Below are positions 18,284-26,581 of a stretch of 33,285 nucleotides of DNA, piece after piece (within the stretch, counting starts at the first letter, position 1; each line of letters opens with the position of its first letter). Under the pieces are notes generated by a model, which saw only the letters and a list, made by a program, of their open reading frames with translations, had not been told where the DNA came from and did no database searches. The stretch spans positions 1 through 33,285 of the forward strand of contig JAHQWH010000107.1 in assembly GCA_029856105.1 (NCBI GenBank), read 5' to 3'. The DNA is from Promethearchaeia archaeon (lineage in GTDB: Archaea > Asgardarchaeota > Lokiarchaeia > Sigyniarchaeales > SOKP01). Both the position numbers and the translations under genes were made by a program.

Positions 18284-20121
18284 TTTTTCTTAAAAACCCC
18301 ATATGTTAATTTTAATGACTCTATTTCGTTTAGCATTTTCTTTCTTAATTTCTCTATTAGATCAAAGTTATTATTAGGAACAGAACGGCAAGTCCTAAGA
18401 ATATCATTTACAACATCGAGTTCTTTGATATCTTCAATTAGAAACTTTTGCTTTAGGAGTTGTTGACCCTCTTTAAATAGTAATAGAATGAGTTTTACTA
18501 GTCCAATTAATTTTTTAACATCTGTAAAACAATCTATTGAATCAAAGGCATTTTGAATTAGTAAACCATTTCTAATCAATTTTGAAATGAAAAGGATAAA
18601 TTGTTGATTTTCTGGTAAGTTTTCTTCACCAACTAATTGAGTGACATTTTTCAGCTCGTTTTCTTGAGATAGGATGCTATTTATTTGTTTCCTAGATTCG
18701 TACCAATCTATATCTATCTCAGGCCAATAAATATCTCTTTCAAACCACCAATCTGAGATGAATTCAGGATATTTTGAATATGAATTTAACCAATTAATCG
18801 CGGGATAATGTTTAGAATACGCTAAACTCGCATCTAATGCCCAAAAAGCTTGAACAAAACGCTTTGTGGTTGAAGTAACGGGCTCACTGAAATCTCCTGA
18901 AGGCGGTGAAACTGAACCAATAATTGTTAAAGACCCGTATTTCTCTTTTCCAGAATCGTTTTCACCCAATATCTTAACCACACCGGCTCTTTCATAAAAG
19001 CTAGAAATTTTAGATGGTAAATAAGCGGGATATCCTTCTTCAGCTGGCATTTCTTCTAATAATCCTGAGATTTCTCGTAAGGATTCTGCCCATCTTGAAG
19101 TACTATCCGCTAAAACTGCAACATCGTACCCCATATCTCTATAATATTCCCCAATTGTAACTCCAGAAAAAATACTTGCTTCTCGCGCAGATACGGGCAT
19201 ATTAGATGTATTAGCTATGATAACAATTCGTTCTAATAACGGACGCCCACTTTTTGGGTCTGTTATTTCAGAAAATTGTTTTAAGACATCTGCAATCTCG
19301 TTCCCACGCTCCCCGCATCCAACAAATATAATTACATCTGCGTTGCACCATTTTGCTAGAGACTGTTGGATTACCGTTTTACCCGTTCCAAAACCTCCAG
19401 GAACGGCAACTGTCCCGCCCTTTACTATTGGAAATAATAAATCGATTACCCTCATTCCCGTAATTAGTGGTTCATTAGGAAACCCTCGCTCTTGATATGG
19501 TCTATTTTTAGTAATTGGCCATTTTTGAATCATATTAAACGATTCTTCTTTGGAACCATTTTTCATGCGGTATAGTTCATCACTGACTGTATATTCTCCT
19601 TCTTCTGCAATATAAGTTATTTTTCCAGAAACACCTAATGGAATCATAATTTTATGTTCAATAATTACTGTTTCCTGAACGGTTCCAACGACATATCCCG
19701 TACTTACATAATCATTTATCTTTTTTGTTGGTTTAAAATGCCAAACTTTCGTTCTTGATAAAGCGGGTAAATCAACGCCCCTCTTTAAGAATCCTCCGCC
19801 TTTAGCATCCAAAAAGGTTGCTTCCAATGGCCTTTGAATACCATCAAAGATATTTCCTAATAAACCTGGACCTAATTCCATTGATAAGGGTTCTTGTAAA
19901 CTAATAATTTCTTCATTTAACTTTAAATTAGAAGTATTTTCAAAACATTGAGCAGTAACATGATCTGAATAAATTTGGATTACTTCACCTAAAATTTTAT
20001 GTTTAGACTCCTTAATTAAATCGTTTAAGCGCACATAGTTCTCCAAGCCTTTTATTTCTATTAAGGATCCGTTTATAGATGAAATATATCCGGACTTAAT
20101 TTTTTCGTTAGTTTCATTCAT
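18280..20121 (-). CDS. atpA: A-type ATP synthase catalytic subunit A
   Basis: 613 residues. The canonical catalytic subunit, with P-loop GGFGTGKT (242-249), catalytic Glu271 and Arg272 in [28 protein letters not shown] with the Walker B Asp, [18 protein letters not shown] and [14 protein letters not shown]. The bulge (non-homologous) region typical of A subunits lies at ~110-190. It hydrolyses or makes ATP at the A/B interface. Its ATG overlaps the end of subunit E by eight bases, and its stop overlaps the start of B. Compared with A' (11536-13350), all catalytic motifs are intact, so this is the working A subunit. Confidence 0.96.
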   Translation of the reverse strand: MNETNEKIKSGYISSINGSLIEIKGLENYVRLNDLIKESKHKILGEVIQIYSDHVTAQCFENTSNLKLNEEIISLQEPLSMELGPGLLGNIFDGIQRPLEATFLDAKGGGFLKRGVDLPALSRTKVWHFKPTKKINDYVSTGYVVGTVQETVIIEHKIMIPLGVSGKITYIAEEGEYTVSDELYRMKNGSKEESFNMIQKWPITKNRPYQERGFPNEPLITGMRVIDLLFPIVKGGTVAVPGGFGTGKTVIQQSLAKWCNADVIIFVGCGERGNEIADVLKQFSEITDPKSGRPLLERIVIIANTSNMPVSAREASIFSGVTIGEYYRDMGYDVAVLADSTSRWAESLREISGLLEEMPAEEGYPAYLPSKISSFYERAGVVKILGENDSGKEKYGSLTIIGSVSPPSGDFSEPVTSTTKRFVQAFWALDASLAYSKHYPAINWLNSYSKYPEFISDWWFERDIYWPEIDIDWYESRKQINSILSQENELKNVTQLVGEENLPENQQFILFISKLIRNGLLIQNAFDSIDCFTDVKKLIGLVKLILLLFKEGQQLLKQKFLIEDIKELDVVNDILRTCRSVPNNNFDLIEKLRKKMLNEIESLKLTYGVFKKK

Positions 20122-20818
20122 ATTTCTTTAAATATTCGTTTACAGCTAATTTTTGATTTTGGATAAATTGTATATAATTATTTTCTAGAGCTCTAATATC
20201 AGGCTCGGAGTCAGAAAAAATCTTTGAAAACTCAATTTCTATAATCGATACGCTCTTTTTTAATTGATTGTCAATCGTATGATCGTAAGATAAATGTCCG
20301 GCCATAATTACACACTTAAAACCTCCAGTAATCTCTTCTTTTGACCTGATTAATCTTACTTTATTTTTTAATATACTTTCAATCTTTCCCAGATTATTGC
20401 TAAAATATTTGAAATCTATTGAATTTAAGTGAATGATAATCTCTGGTGGTTTATCCACAAAATGTTTTATATTTTCAAGATTTTTTAGTAAAAGGCTAAT
20501 GTAGCTCGAATAATTATTTTTTATTTTGTCTTTTATTAAGTCTGTTAAATCTGAAATAAGTTCTAACATTAACTTGTTTTTTGATTTCAGCACTTCTTCT
20601 TTAATTTTCAAGAGATAAGAAGATAGAGAATTATTTAATAGTTTATTGTATGTTTCGTTAAAATGCGCTTTCATTTTTAAAGAGCTTTCTGAAGTTCTTT
20701 CCCTAGCTTTTTTTCTAACTTCTGCCATTTGAAAGAGGGATTGTTGATTGATCTTCTTTATCTCATTTTCAGCTTGATTTATTAAATACAAACTTAGTTT
20801 TCCAAATCTCTCTTTCAT
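20114..20818 (-). CDS. atpE: A-type ATP synthase subunit E (peripheral stalk)
   Basis: 234 residues. The N-terminal ~100 residues are a long charged helix, which pairs with subunit H to form the peripheral stalk. The C-terminal domain includes the subunit E signature GGFKCVIMAGHLSYDHTIDNQL, which binds the top of the head, and a further helix. It is slightly longer than many archaeal E subunits (about 200) because of a C-terminal extension. It starts 34 bases after subunit F and overlaps subunit A by eight bases. Confidence 0.87.
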   Translation of the reverse strand: MKERFGKLSLYLINQAENEIKKINQQSLFQMAEVRKKARERTSESSLKMKAHFNETYNKLLNNSLSSYLLKIKEEVLKSKNKLMLELISDLTDLIKDKIKNNYSSYISLLLKNLENIKHFVDKPPEIIIHLNSIDFKYFSNNLGKIESILKNKVRLIRSKEEITGGFKCVIMAGHLSYDHTIDNQLKKSVSIIEIEFSKIFSDSEPDIRALENNYIQFIQNQKLAVNEYLKKYE

Positions 20819-20852
20819 CTCATTTCCTTCACTAATGGCCGATCATCTCTTG

Positions 20853-21170
20853 TTATATAATTTCTTCTATTAATTCGTGAATTTTGTTGAAAATCTTATC
20901 TTGATTCTTTATATCTTGTTGAAAAATATCTGGTAATAAATATACAAATGGCGTCCTATTATTTATTTTAAAATCTGTTAGAAATTCGAGAATTTCGTCT
21001 GTCATATCTATGTATATAATTATCATAGCAACAGAAGTTTTTTTTATTAAATTTTTAAAAATTTTTAAAAAATCTTCATTATGTTCAATTATCGTTCCAT
21101 CGATTCCTAATAAACCAAACATTAAGACTATTTCGTCGTAGCCTAATACATGTATTTTTTTATCCGGCAT
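20853..21170 (-). CDS. atpF: A-type ATP synthase subunit F (rotor)
   Basis: 105 residues, the normal size for subunit F, a small Rossmann-like protein that binds the central shaft and influences ATP hydrolysis. The features fit: an N-terminal strand (KIHVLGYDEIVLMFGLLGI), a central strand (VAMIIIYIDMTDEI) and PFVYLLPD before a C-terminal helix (DKIFNKIHELIEEII). Its start overlaps the stop of subunit H by one base (TAATG), so the two are tightly coupled. Confidence 0.85.
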   Translation of the reverse strand: MPDKKIHVLGYDEIVLMFGLLGIDGTIIEHNEDFLKIFKNLIKKTSVAMIIIYIDMTDEILEFLTDFKINNRTPFVYLLPDIFQQDIKNQDKIFNKIHELIEEII

Positions 21171-21481
21171 TAAAAATCAAATCCTAATTTCTCAAATATT
21201 AAAATCATTAGTTCTTCCTTATTTTCATAAAAATTTTTTTCTATATTGCTACATAATTTAGATATTGACTCTCCAAATTTTGACGATTTTTCATTAACTT
21301 CTTTTGAAAGTGTTGCTAAGGCAGAATTAATAATCTCCTGATTGTGATGATTTTTTTTTTCTACATCTTTTTCTATTGAAGCCTTTAATTTCTCAATGTC
21401 ATCTAAACTTTCTTTTTTAGCGTTTTCAATCAAATTTTCGTAAATTTCTTCGATTTCTTCAACCCATTTAAAAATTGGCAT
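21170..21481 (-). CDS. atpH: A-type ATP synthase subunit H (peripheral stalk coiled coil)
   Basis: 103 residues, almost entirely a charged amphipathic helix (EEIEEIYENLIENAKKES and onward), as expected for subunit H, partner of E in the peripheral stalk. A GTG at 21487 is possible, but taggag lies about 8 bases before ATG at 21481, so the protein should begin MPIFKWVEE. Sequence alone is weak for this fast-evolving subunit; size, coiled coil and position between C and F support it. Confidence 0.78.
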   Translation of the reverse strand: MPIFKWVEEIEEIYENLIENAKKESLDDIEKLKASIEKDVEKKNHHNQEIINSALATLSKEVNEKSSKFGESISKLCSNIEKNFYENKEELMILIFEKLGFDF

Positions 21482-21533
21482 TATCACAACTCCTACATCA
21501 TTATCTATTAAAGATTTTATTTCATAATTAACT

Positions 21534-22595
21534 TTAAAATTTCTGCGTTTTTAATGCTTTAAACTTATAGTGAAGGATTTTAATTACTTTTGGCAAAATA
21601 TCGAATTTTATTTCTTTTTCTTTTTTTATAAGTATTTCTAAAATTTTGTAAATAGTGAAAAAATCAATGTCGTCAATTTTAATTTCAAAATTCTTAAAAT
21701 AATAAGTTATATAGAATTGTTCAATTGATCTAATTAAGTGTTTTTGATCAATTCTTAGCTTGATAAAAAATGGTTTTATTTCCTTAATATTCTTCAAATA
21801 TTCTTCTATAACTGATATAAATTCATCAAGATTATCAAGATTTAACAAACGATCTAATTTACTTTCATTTAGGAATAAATAATTATTTACAAGAAATTGA
21901 GATAATAATTTTCGATCAATATTATTTTTTATTCCCCTGTAAATCACATTTATATTATAAATTTCAGTTTTATATCTCACAAACAATGAGATCATTGTTT
22001 TTTCTTTTTTATTTAAATTTTCCAGTTGTACATTAAGTTGCTTATAATATAATTGATCTAAAAAAGCTTCCAGGATAAAAATTTCTTTATTTTTCTTAAA
22101 GTAAAGAATCCCTTCTCTAGTAGCAATATTATATTTAGTTCTTTTTAAAAATAATTGTATTTCATCTAAAGAAGTAAATTTAAGCAATTCTTCTATGAAT
22201 TCCGTGTTATCTAAATATTCTTCAACTAAAAAATTAATGTATTTTCTTCTTTCTTCTTGATTAATTCCTAAAATTAAACTAATGATTATTTGTTTGAGAT
22301 TTTGTATTTCAAATTTCATGAGATAATTTCTTAAAAATATTCTCATGTTTTGGGGTGAATAATGTAAAATTTTACCAATTAGCTTAATATAATTATTATT
22401 AAGAGCTACTTCAATGTCTTCAATGGTGTTTTCTTTAAAATCTAAATTAGGATAATAAGGTCTAATAGATTCCATGAAATCATCAATATCGTCGATCTTT
22501 TTAAGTTTTAGTATAGTATCATCATCAATTATTAATGGTTTTAAATAATCGATTTTAATATATGTATAAGCATAAGACGGAATAATTTCACTCGT
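21534..22595 (-). CDS. atpC: A-type ATP synthase subunit C (rotor adaptor, AC39-like); start unresolved
   Basis: Subunit C is the funnel that joins the central shaft to the c ring. The ATG at 22475 gives 313 residues but begins too late. The same frame is open upstream and encodes SEIIPSYAYTYIKIDYLKPL, the YAY-x(2,3)-R/K-type N-terminus typical of the family, then KKIDDIDDF leading into MESIRPYYPNLDF. With that segment the length is about 350 residues, the family norm. No ATG, GTG or TTG is in frame there. A GTG at 22603-22605, 12 bases after a GAAG-type element, is out of frame by one base at a seven-base A-run (22596-22602 on the plus strand). A one-base indel, in the assembly or real, would restore it. 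The rest is Lys/Ile-rich and helical, as usual. Confidence 0.82.
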   Translation of the reverse strand, partial: TSEIIPSYAYTYIKIDYLKPLIIDDDTILKLKKIDDIDDFMESIRPYYPNLDFKENTIEDIEVALNNNYIKLIGKILHYSPQNMRIFLRNYLMKFEIQNLKQIIISLILGINQEERRKYINFLVEEYLDNTEFIEELLKFTSLDEIQLFLKRTKYNIATREGILYFKKNKEIFILEAFLDQLYYKQLNVQLENLNKKEKTMISLFVRYKTEIYNINVIYRGIKNNIDRKLLSQFLVNNYLFLNESKLDRLLNLDNLDEFISVIEEYLKNIKEIKPFFIKLRIDQKHLIRSIEQFYITYYFKNFEIKIDDIDFFTIYKILEILIKKEKEIKFDILPKVIKILHYKFKALKTQKF

Positions 22596-22635
22596 AAAAA
22601 AACACCTTCTTAACGATTTTAAATGTAAATCTAAA

Positions 22636-22998
22636 TTATGCTGGCGTAGGAATTTTTGTCCACAAAAGGATCGCTACAATTAAACCGTATACTGCTAATG
22701 CCTCACATAAAGCAACGACTAAAAATGATTTAAAGAAACTTTCTTCTCTTTCGGATAAAGAGGAGATTGCTGCTGTACCTACTGTTTTTAAAGCGATTGC
22801 ACTTCCTAATACTGATGCTGAAAGGGAGATTGCTGCTGAAATCGCTAAAATCGCCGCTGTTGGAGAATTATAGTAATCAAAACTCTCTGTTTGTGCTGCA
22901 ACCATAGTGATAATTCCATCTACACTAAAAAACACAATTAATATAAGCACTAATTGGAAAAATCCTAACAATGAATAAAATTTCATTTTTCCGTTCAT
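22636..22998 (-). CDS. atpK: A-type ATP synthase c (K) subunit, membrane rotor proteolipid
   Basis: About 120 residues from ATG 22998; a GTG at 23007 would add three. An N-terminal hydrophobic helix ending in MVAAQ looks like a cleavable signal or extra helix, as in many archaeal proteolipids. Then comes the classic hairpin: helix one rich in Ala/Ser/Gly (AAILAISAAISLSASVLG), a polar loop (SLSEREESFFK), and helix two with the ion-binding Glu in ALCEALAVYGLIVAILLW. A Tyr five residues after the Glu is of the kind seen in some Na+-binding rings, but without structure the coupling ion cannot be decided. It is the first gene of the operon and has a TATA-like box just upstream. Confidence 0.92.
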   Translation of the reverse strand: MNGKMKFYSLLGFFQLVLILIVFFSVDGIITMVAAQTESFDYYNSPTAAILAISAAISLSASVLGSAIALKTVGTAAISSLSEREESFFKSFLVVALCEALAVYGLIVAILLWTKIPTPA

Positions 22999-23021
22999 AG
23001 TATTCACAAATTGTACTTGTT

Positions 23022-23032
23022 TTATATTTTAA
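23022..23032 (-). promoter_or_regulatory. TATA-like box for the ATP synthase operon
   Basis: The minus-strand element ttaaaatataa is centred about 29 bases before the ATG at 22998. It is the only good TATA-like box just upstream of the c-subunit gene. The genes after it are tightly packed on one strand down to 11536, so this is the probable main promoter of the whole operon. Confidence 0.45.
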
Positions 23033-23205
23033 CTCATTAAAGTTATTTTAAATAGAATAATACATATTTACGTATAAATTTTTCTAAATTTTATATTAAT
23101 ACTTAGAATTTGCTAAAAACTAATAGAGTTGATTCGATTTTAAGAAAGAAGTTGATCTTTGGTTTAAAATAGAACAAATTTGATGCAATATATGGTGAGA
23201 TTTAT

Positions 23206-23847
23206 TTATTGGTATAGCAATACTCTCATTACATCAGCAATATCGTGGATACGGTCTGCCAACTGCTCCAGTAGAACAATACTATCCCTGATTCGTAGTA
23301 AAGTTCTTATATCTTCAACATTAGAATATAAAAACTCAAGAAATTGCCTGTAAGTTCGGTCAATTTCAGATTCAAGTTCATGAATAGTAGTTGTGTTATC
23401 AAAGACTTTATCCTGATTATCCCTTAAGTTTTTTATAGCTGTTTTTAAGATACCAGCCATTTCCAAAATTTGATTTATTAACTTATTATATTTCTTCTTA
23501 ATCTCTTTTGCACTTTTACCAGTTAAGCTAATTTTTGTCAACATATCGACAAATTCGAGGGGATAATTAATAACATTATCCATCTTCAACACTAGTGCTA
23601 CGTAATCTCCGAGATTGAAAGCTTCTGCCTCTGAAAAGTTCTGTATTAAGCGAATTTTTATCTCGTCACCTTCTTCTTCTGATAATTGCATTTTACTTTT
23701 TTTCTTTTCTAAACTTTTTTTATTAGCCTCAAAGTCTTCTGCCCAGGTGGTGTAATAGACGCCCATGTCACTAATAATAGAGTAAACAATCCGAACATGA
23801 TCTATTAGTAAGGAAATTATTTCTTCTTTGATTTTTCTGTTTGTCAT
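23206..23847 (-). CDS. DUF47 / PhoU-like helical protein
   Basis: 213 residues, the normal size for DUF47 (PhoU-related four-helix proteins). Recognisable parts: EAEAFNLGDYVALVLKMDNVINYPLEF in the second helical region and the C-terminal IHELESEIDRTYRQFLEFL followed by LLRIRDSIVLLEQLADRIHDIADVMRVLL, with the acidic E-x2-D metal-binding pattern of PhoU-like bundles. DUF47 genes usually pair with a PiT-type phosphate transporter and are thought to regulate it; none lies next to it here. A 198-base gap from the ATP synthase operon and a TATA-like box near 23873 suggest it is transcribed alone. Confidence 0.82.
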   Translation of the reverse strand: MTNRKIKEEIISLLIDHVRIVYSIISDMGVYYTTWAEDFEANKKSLEKKKSKMQLSEEEGDEIKIRLIQNFSEAEAFNLGDYVALVLKMDNVINYPLEFVDMLTKISLTGKSAKEIKKKYNKLINQILEMAGILKTAIKNLRDNQDKVFDNTTTIHELESEIDRTYRQFLEFLYSNVEDIRTLLRIRDSIVLLEQLADRIHDIADVMRVLLYQ

Positions 23848-23867
23848 AACTAGTATTCAATTCCATA

Positions 23868-23878
23868 ATTTTTAATAT
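23868..23878 (-). promoter_or_regulatory. TATA-like box for the DUF47 gene
   Basis: A minus-strand aatattaaaaa element is centred about 26 bases upstream of the ATG at 23847, consistent with a leaderless archaeal transcript. Confidence 0.35.
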
Positions 23879-24068
23879 TCTATGAATATTATATGATTAA
23901 ATAAATAAAAATCATCAGTTTTTACTGAAATTTAATTCAAAAAGATTAACAGCATCAAATATTTATAAAGATTATAACAGATTCCCTTTTAAATTTAAAA
24001 TATATGTCATTTAACATAAGAGATTTATTGTTTGAACAAAATGCGAAAAAAGGTGTTATTTAAATAAA

Positions 24069-24818
24069 ATGGGTTTAAAAGATTTAATCAAGAAATGGCA
24101 TAAGTACGGCGAACTCTCTAATTTAGGAATAATAGTTCGTCGTAAATTTTTTAATAACTGTTTTGACGGAGCTTTAACTTGTGCGGGAATAGTTAGCGGA
24201 AGTTTCATCATATTTCTTGCAAATCCAGCTCAAAATTTAACTTCAGCTATTATTATAATAACTGGTTTTTCTACTGCTTTAGCAATTGGTATTAGCGGCT
24301 TATGGGGCGCCTTTCTCTCTGAAGAAGCCGAAAGAAAGAAAAAAATGATTGATCTAAAAAAGGACATGGTAATTTTTGAAGAAGAAGAAGAAGAGAAAGA
24401 ATTTATAGAAGACCAAGAGATTCAAGAAGCAATGGTAACTCCCATAAATATAAATCATGCTAATAACAAAAGATTTTTTTCTTTAAAGGGTAATCCAAAG
24501 GGAAAAAAAAATAATAATAATAAATCAATAATCGAACAATCAGAAAGATTTGCCACTATTGTCGCATCTTTAGTCGACGGGGGTGCTCCTGTTTTAGGAT
24601 CGATCCTTCCATTAATTCCGTTTTTCTTTGGAGATACATTATCCATATTTCATTTTTTAGTTTCTTACGCCGTTTTGGTAGCTATATTAATTTATTTAGG
24701 TATATTTTTAGGAAAAATCTCTGGCGGGGGACATGCTAAGTACGCGATTCATTTAGTTACAGCGGGCTTTACGACATTACTTGTTTCTCTATTGCTACAA
24801 TTAGTAATTCCTACTTAA
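24069..24818 (+). CDS. VIT1/CCC1-like membrane transporter (first of tandem pair)
   Basis: 249 residues. The N-terminal FNNCFDGALTCAGIVSGSFIIF and the following ITGFSTALAIGISGLWGAFLSEEAERKK match the F-x-D-G...G and A/G-rich helix-plus-SEEAE pattern of the vacuolar iron transporter (VIT1/CCC1) family. About five helices are expected: two near 35-85, then three from ~173 to the end (GAPVLGSILPLIPFFFG and two more). Between them lies an ~85-residue cytoplasmic loop, very acidic (EEEEEEKEFIEDQE) and then Asn/Lys-rich, the place where VIT proteins bind metal through Glu residues. Probable role: export or storage of Fe2+ or Mn2+ (inference). It is followed 67 bases later by a paralogue, probably in the same transcript. 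Confidence 0.75.
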   Translation: MGLKDLIKKWHKYGELSNLGIIVRRKFFNNCFDGALTCAGIVSGSFIIFLANPAQNLTSAIIIITGFSTALAIGISGLWGAFLSEEAERKKKMIDLKKDMVIFEEEEEEKEFIEDQEIQEAMVTPININHANNKRFFSLKGNPKGKKNNNNKSIIEQSERFATIVASLVDGGAPVLGSILPLIPFFFGDTLSIFHFLVSYAVLVAILIYLGIFLGKISGGGHAKYAIHLVTAGFTTLLVSLLLQLVIPT

Positions 24819-24885
24819 GTTAGCCTTCAACTAAAATAAAATTGTAATTAATAGAAGTAATATTTCGAAAAAAACTTAAAATAAA

Positions 24886-25608
24886 ATGATAAAAAAATTT
24901 AAAACATACGCGAAAATTACTGATTTTGGATCTATTGCCCGCCGTTATTTTGTAAATAACTTTTACGACGGAATGTTAACTATTTTAGGTATTTTATTAG
25001 GATTTTTTATACTTATATTTAAAGATGGACAACAAACAGTAGATAGTCATATTGTAATATTAACTGGGTTCGCAACATCAATTTCAATGTTCATGTCGGG
25101 ATTAAGTGGTTCGTATATATCTGAAAAAGCAGAACAGAAGAGATTGAAAACAGAATTAGATAAGGCTATGGTAATAATAAAGGAAGAGAGAAAAAAAGAA
25201 GAGGGAGATGAGTTATTAGAAGACGAAGAAATCGAGAAAGCGATGTTAACGATTCATTTTAATGATAAAAATAATAATAAAAAACTAAATCTAAAAAAAT
25301 CAAATAATAAGAGAAGGAAAGCAAAGACATTGCAAGAAAAGGCAGAAAGATTTGCAAGCATAATTGTATCGCTAGTAAATGGATGTGCGCCGCTTTTAGG
25401 TGGAATTGTTCCATTAATTCCGTTTTTTTTTACTATAAAAGCAGGATTTAATTTTTTCATTTTTTCTTTTTTAATTATTTTTGTATGCATTGTTCTTCTA
25501 GGCATTTTTGTAGGTTTCATTTCTCGAGAATCTTTATGGAAAAATGTTCTTGAAATGTTAGTTGCTTTTGGTCTAACTATAACAGTTTCAATTCTTCTAT
25601 TAAATTAA
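24886..25608 (+). CDS. VIT1/CCC1-like membrane transporter (second of tandem pair)
   Basis: 240 residues, homologous along its length to the preceding gene: FVNNFYDGMLTILGILLGFF, ILTGFATSISMFMSGLSGSYISEKAEQKR, an acidic then Lys/Asn-rich loop (EEGDELLEDEEIEKAM), AERFASIIVSLVNGCAPLLGGIVPLIPFFF and two C-terminal helices. The Asp-Gly in helix one and the acidic loop are kept; most other positions differ, so the duplication is old. Given the small size and matched spacing, the two may form a heterodimer, since VIT proteins are dimers (inference). It ends 79 bases before the dehydratase activator on the same strand, which has its own TATA-like box. Confidence 0.73.
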   Translation: MIKKFKTYAKITDFGSIARRYFVNNFYDGMLTILGILLGFFILIFKDGQQTVDSHIVILTGFATSISMFMSGLSGSYISEKAEQKRLKTELDKAMVIIKEERKKEEGDELLEDEEIEKAMLTIHFNDKNNNKKLNLKKSNNKRRKAKTLQEKAERFASIIVSLVNGCAPLLGGIVPLIPFFFTIKAGFNFFIFSFLIIFVCIVLLGIFVGFISRESLWKNVLEMLVAFGLTITVSILLLN

Positions 25609-25658
25609 AAAATTATTTGGTTTTATCGAAAATTTAAAATTTTTTAAAAAATTTTAAT

Positions 25659-25668
25659 TATATAATTA
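25659..25668 (+). promoter_or_regulatory. TATA-like box for the dehydratase activator gene
   Basis: The tatataatta region is centred about 25 bases before the TTG start at 25688. No Shine-Dalgarno sequence lies between, so a leaderless TTG-initiated transcript is likely. Confidence 0.4.
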
Positions 25669-25687
25669 TATTTTTAAATGATTTAAA

Positions 25688-26467
25688 TTGAAGAGTTTTA
25701 TTGGTATAGATATTGGTTCTTTAGCAACAAAAGTTGCTCTTATTAACGATGGGAAATTAATCGATCACCGAACAGAAAGATCTACATATGATTTCAAAAG
25801 AATTGGACATGATTTATTTAATGAGCTATTAAATAAACACAATTTGAAGAAGGAAGATGTACACCTTATGAGTACTGGATACGGACGAAACACAATAGAC
25901 ATAGCGGACGATCGTGTGACGGAAATTACAGCTCACGCTAAGGGTGTGCAATTTTTCTTTCCAGATGCCCATTCCGTAATAGATATTGGGGGTCAAGATA
26001 GTAAAGCAATTGTAATGTCTGCGAAAACTGGGAATGTTATTGACTTTCAAATGAATGACAAATGCGCAGCAGGAACGGGACGGTTTTTAGAGGTCATGGC
26101 TAACGCGTTGGAAGTCCCCATTGATCAATTTGGAAATTTAGCCTTGCGATCTAACAAGTCAGCTTCAATAAGTTCAACTTGTACAGTTTTTGCAGAAAGC
26201 GAAGTAATAAGTTTATTCGCTCGAGGGGCTTCTAAAGAAGAGATTGCAAGTGGAATACACAAATCAATTGCGAGAAGAGTTGCTGGAATGGCAAAACGTA
26301 TTGGAGTTGGACCCAAATTAATTTTCTGCGGTGGAGTCGCCAAAAACCCTGCCGTAAAAAAATATTTAGAAGACGAATTTGGATATGGAATCGAAACACC
26401 CGAATTTCCTCAACTAACGGGAGCTATTGGTGCCGCATTAATAGGTCAAGAAAACAATTCTAATTAA
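25688..26467 (+). CDS. 2-hydroxyacyl-CoA dehydratase / benzoyl-CoA reductase activator ATPase
   Basis: 259 residues, the normal size for the HgdC/BadF/BcrD family. It is an ASKHA-fold ATPase that injects an electron into the dehydratase using ATP. Visible motifs: FIGIDIGSLATK (phosphate 1), DIGGQDSKAI (phosphate 2), CGGVAKNP (adenosine), and the two cysteines C126 (NDKCAAGTG) and C165 (SSTCTVFAESE) that bind one 4Fe-4S cluster at the dimer interface; their 39-residue spacing equals that in Acidaminococcus HgdC. The start is TTG at 25688. The two genes that follow on the same strand are its dehydratase partner subunits, which makes the assignment firm. The substrate cannot be deduced. Confidence 0.93.
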   Translation: MKSFIGIDIGSLATKVALINDGKLIDHRTERSTYDFKRIGHDLFNELLNKHNLKKEDVHLMSTGYGRNTIDIADDRVTEITAHAKGVQFFFPDAHSVIDIGGQDSKAIVMSAKTGNVIDFQMNDKCAAGTGRFLEVMANALEVPIDQFGNLALRSNKSASISSTCTVFAESEVISLFARGASKEEIASGIHKSIARRVAGMAKRIGVGPKLIFCGGVAKNPAVKKYLEDEFGYGIETPEFPQLTGAIGAALIGQENNSN

Positions 26468-26523
26468 ATTAATTTTATTTAGGCTATTTTTAATATTTTT
26501 ATCTATATTTTAAATCGGTAAAC

Positions 26524-26532
26524 TTTTATAAG
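26524..26532 (+). promoter_or_regulatory. TATA-like box before the dehydratase subunit genes
   Basis: The sequence ttttataag lies about 55 bases before the ATG at 26582, predicting a transcript with a leader of roughly 30 bases. The dehydratase subunits may therefore be transcribed separately from the activator, 114 bases upstream. Confidence 0.3.
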
Positions 26533-26581
26533 GAATTAAGTCTTTTCAAATAGATAATTTCACACTACTCAAGCTAATATT

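Noticed and set aside
22636..22998. Calling the c ring Na+-specific from the Tyr after the ion-binding Glu
   Set aside because: The other ligands of a Na+ site cannot be identified with confidence from sequence alone.
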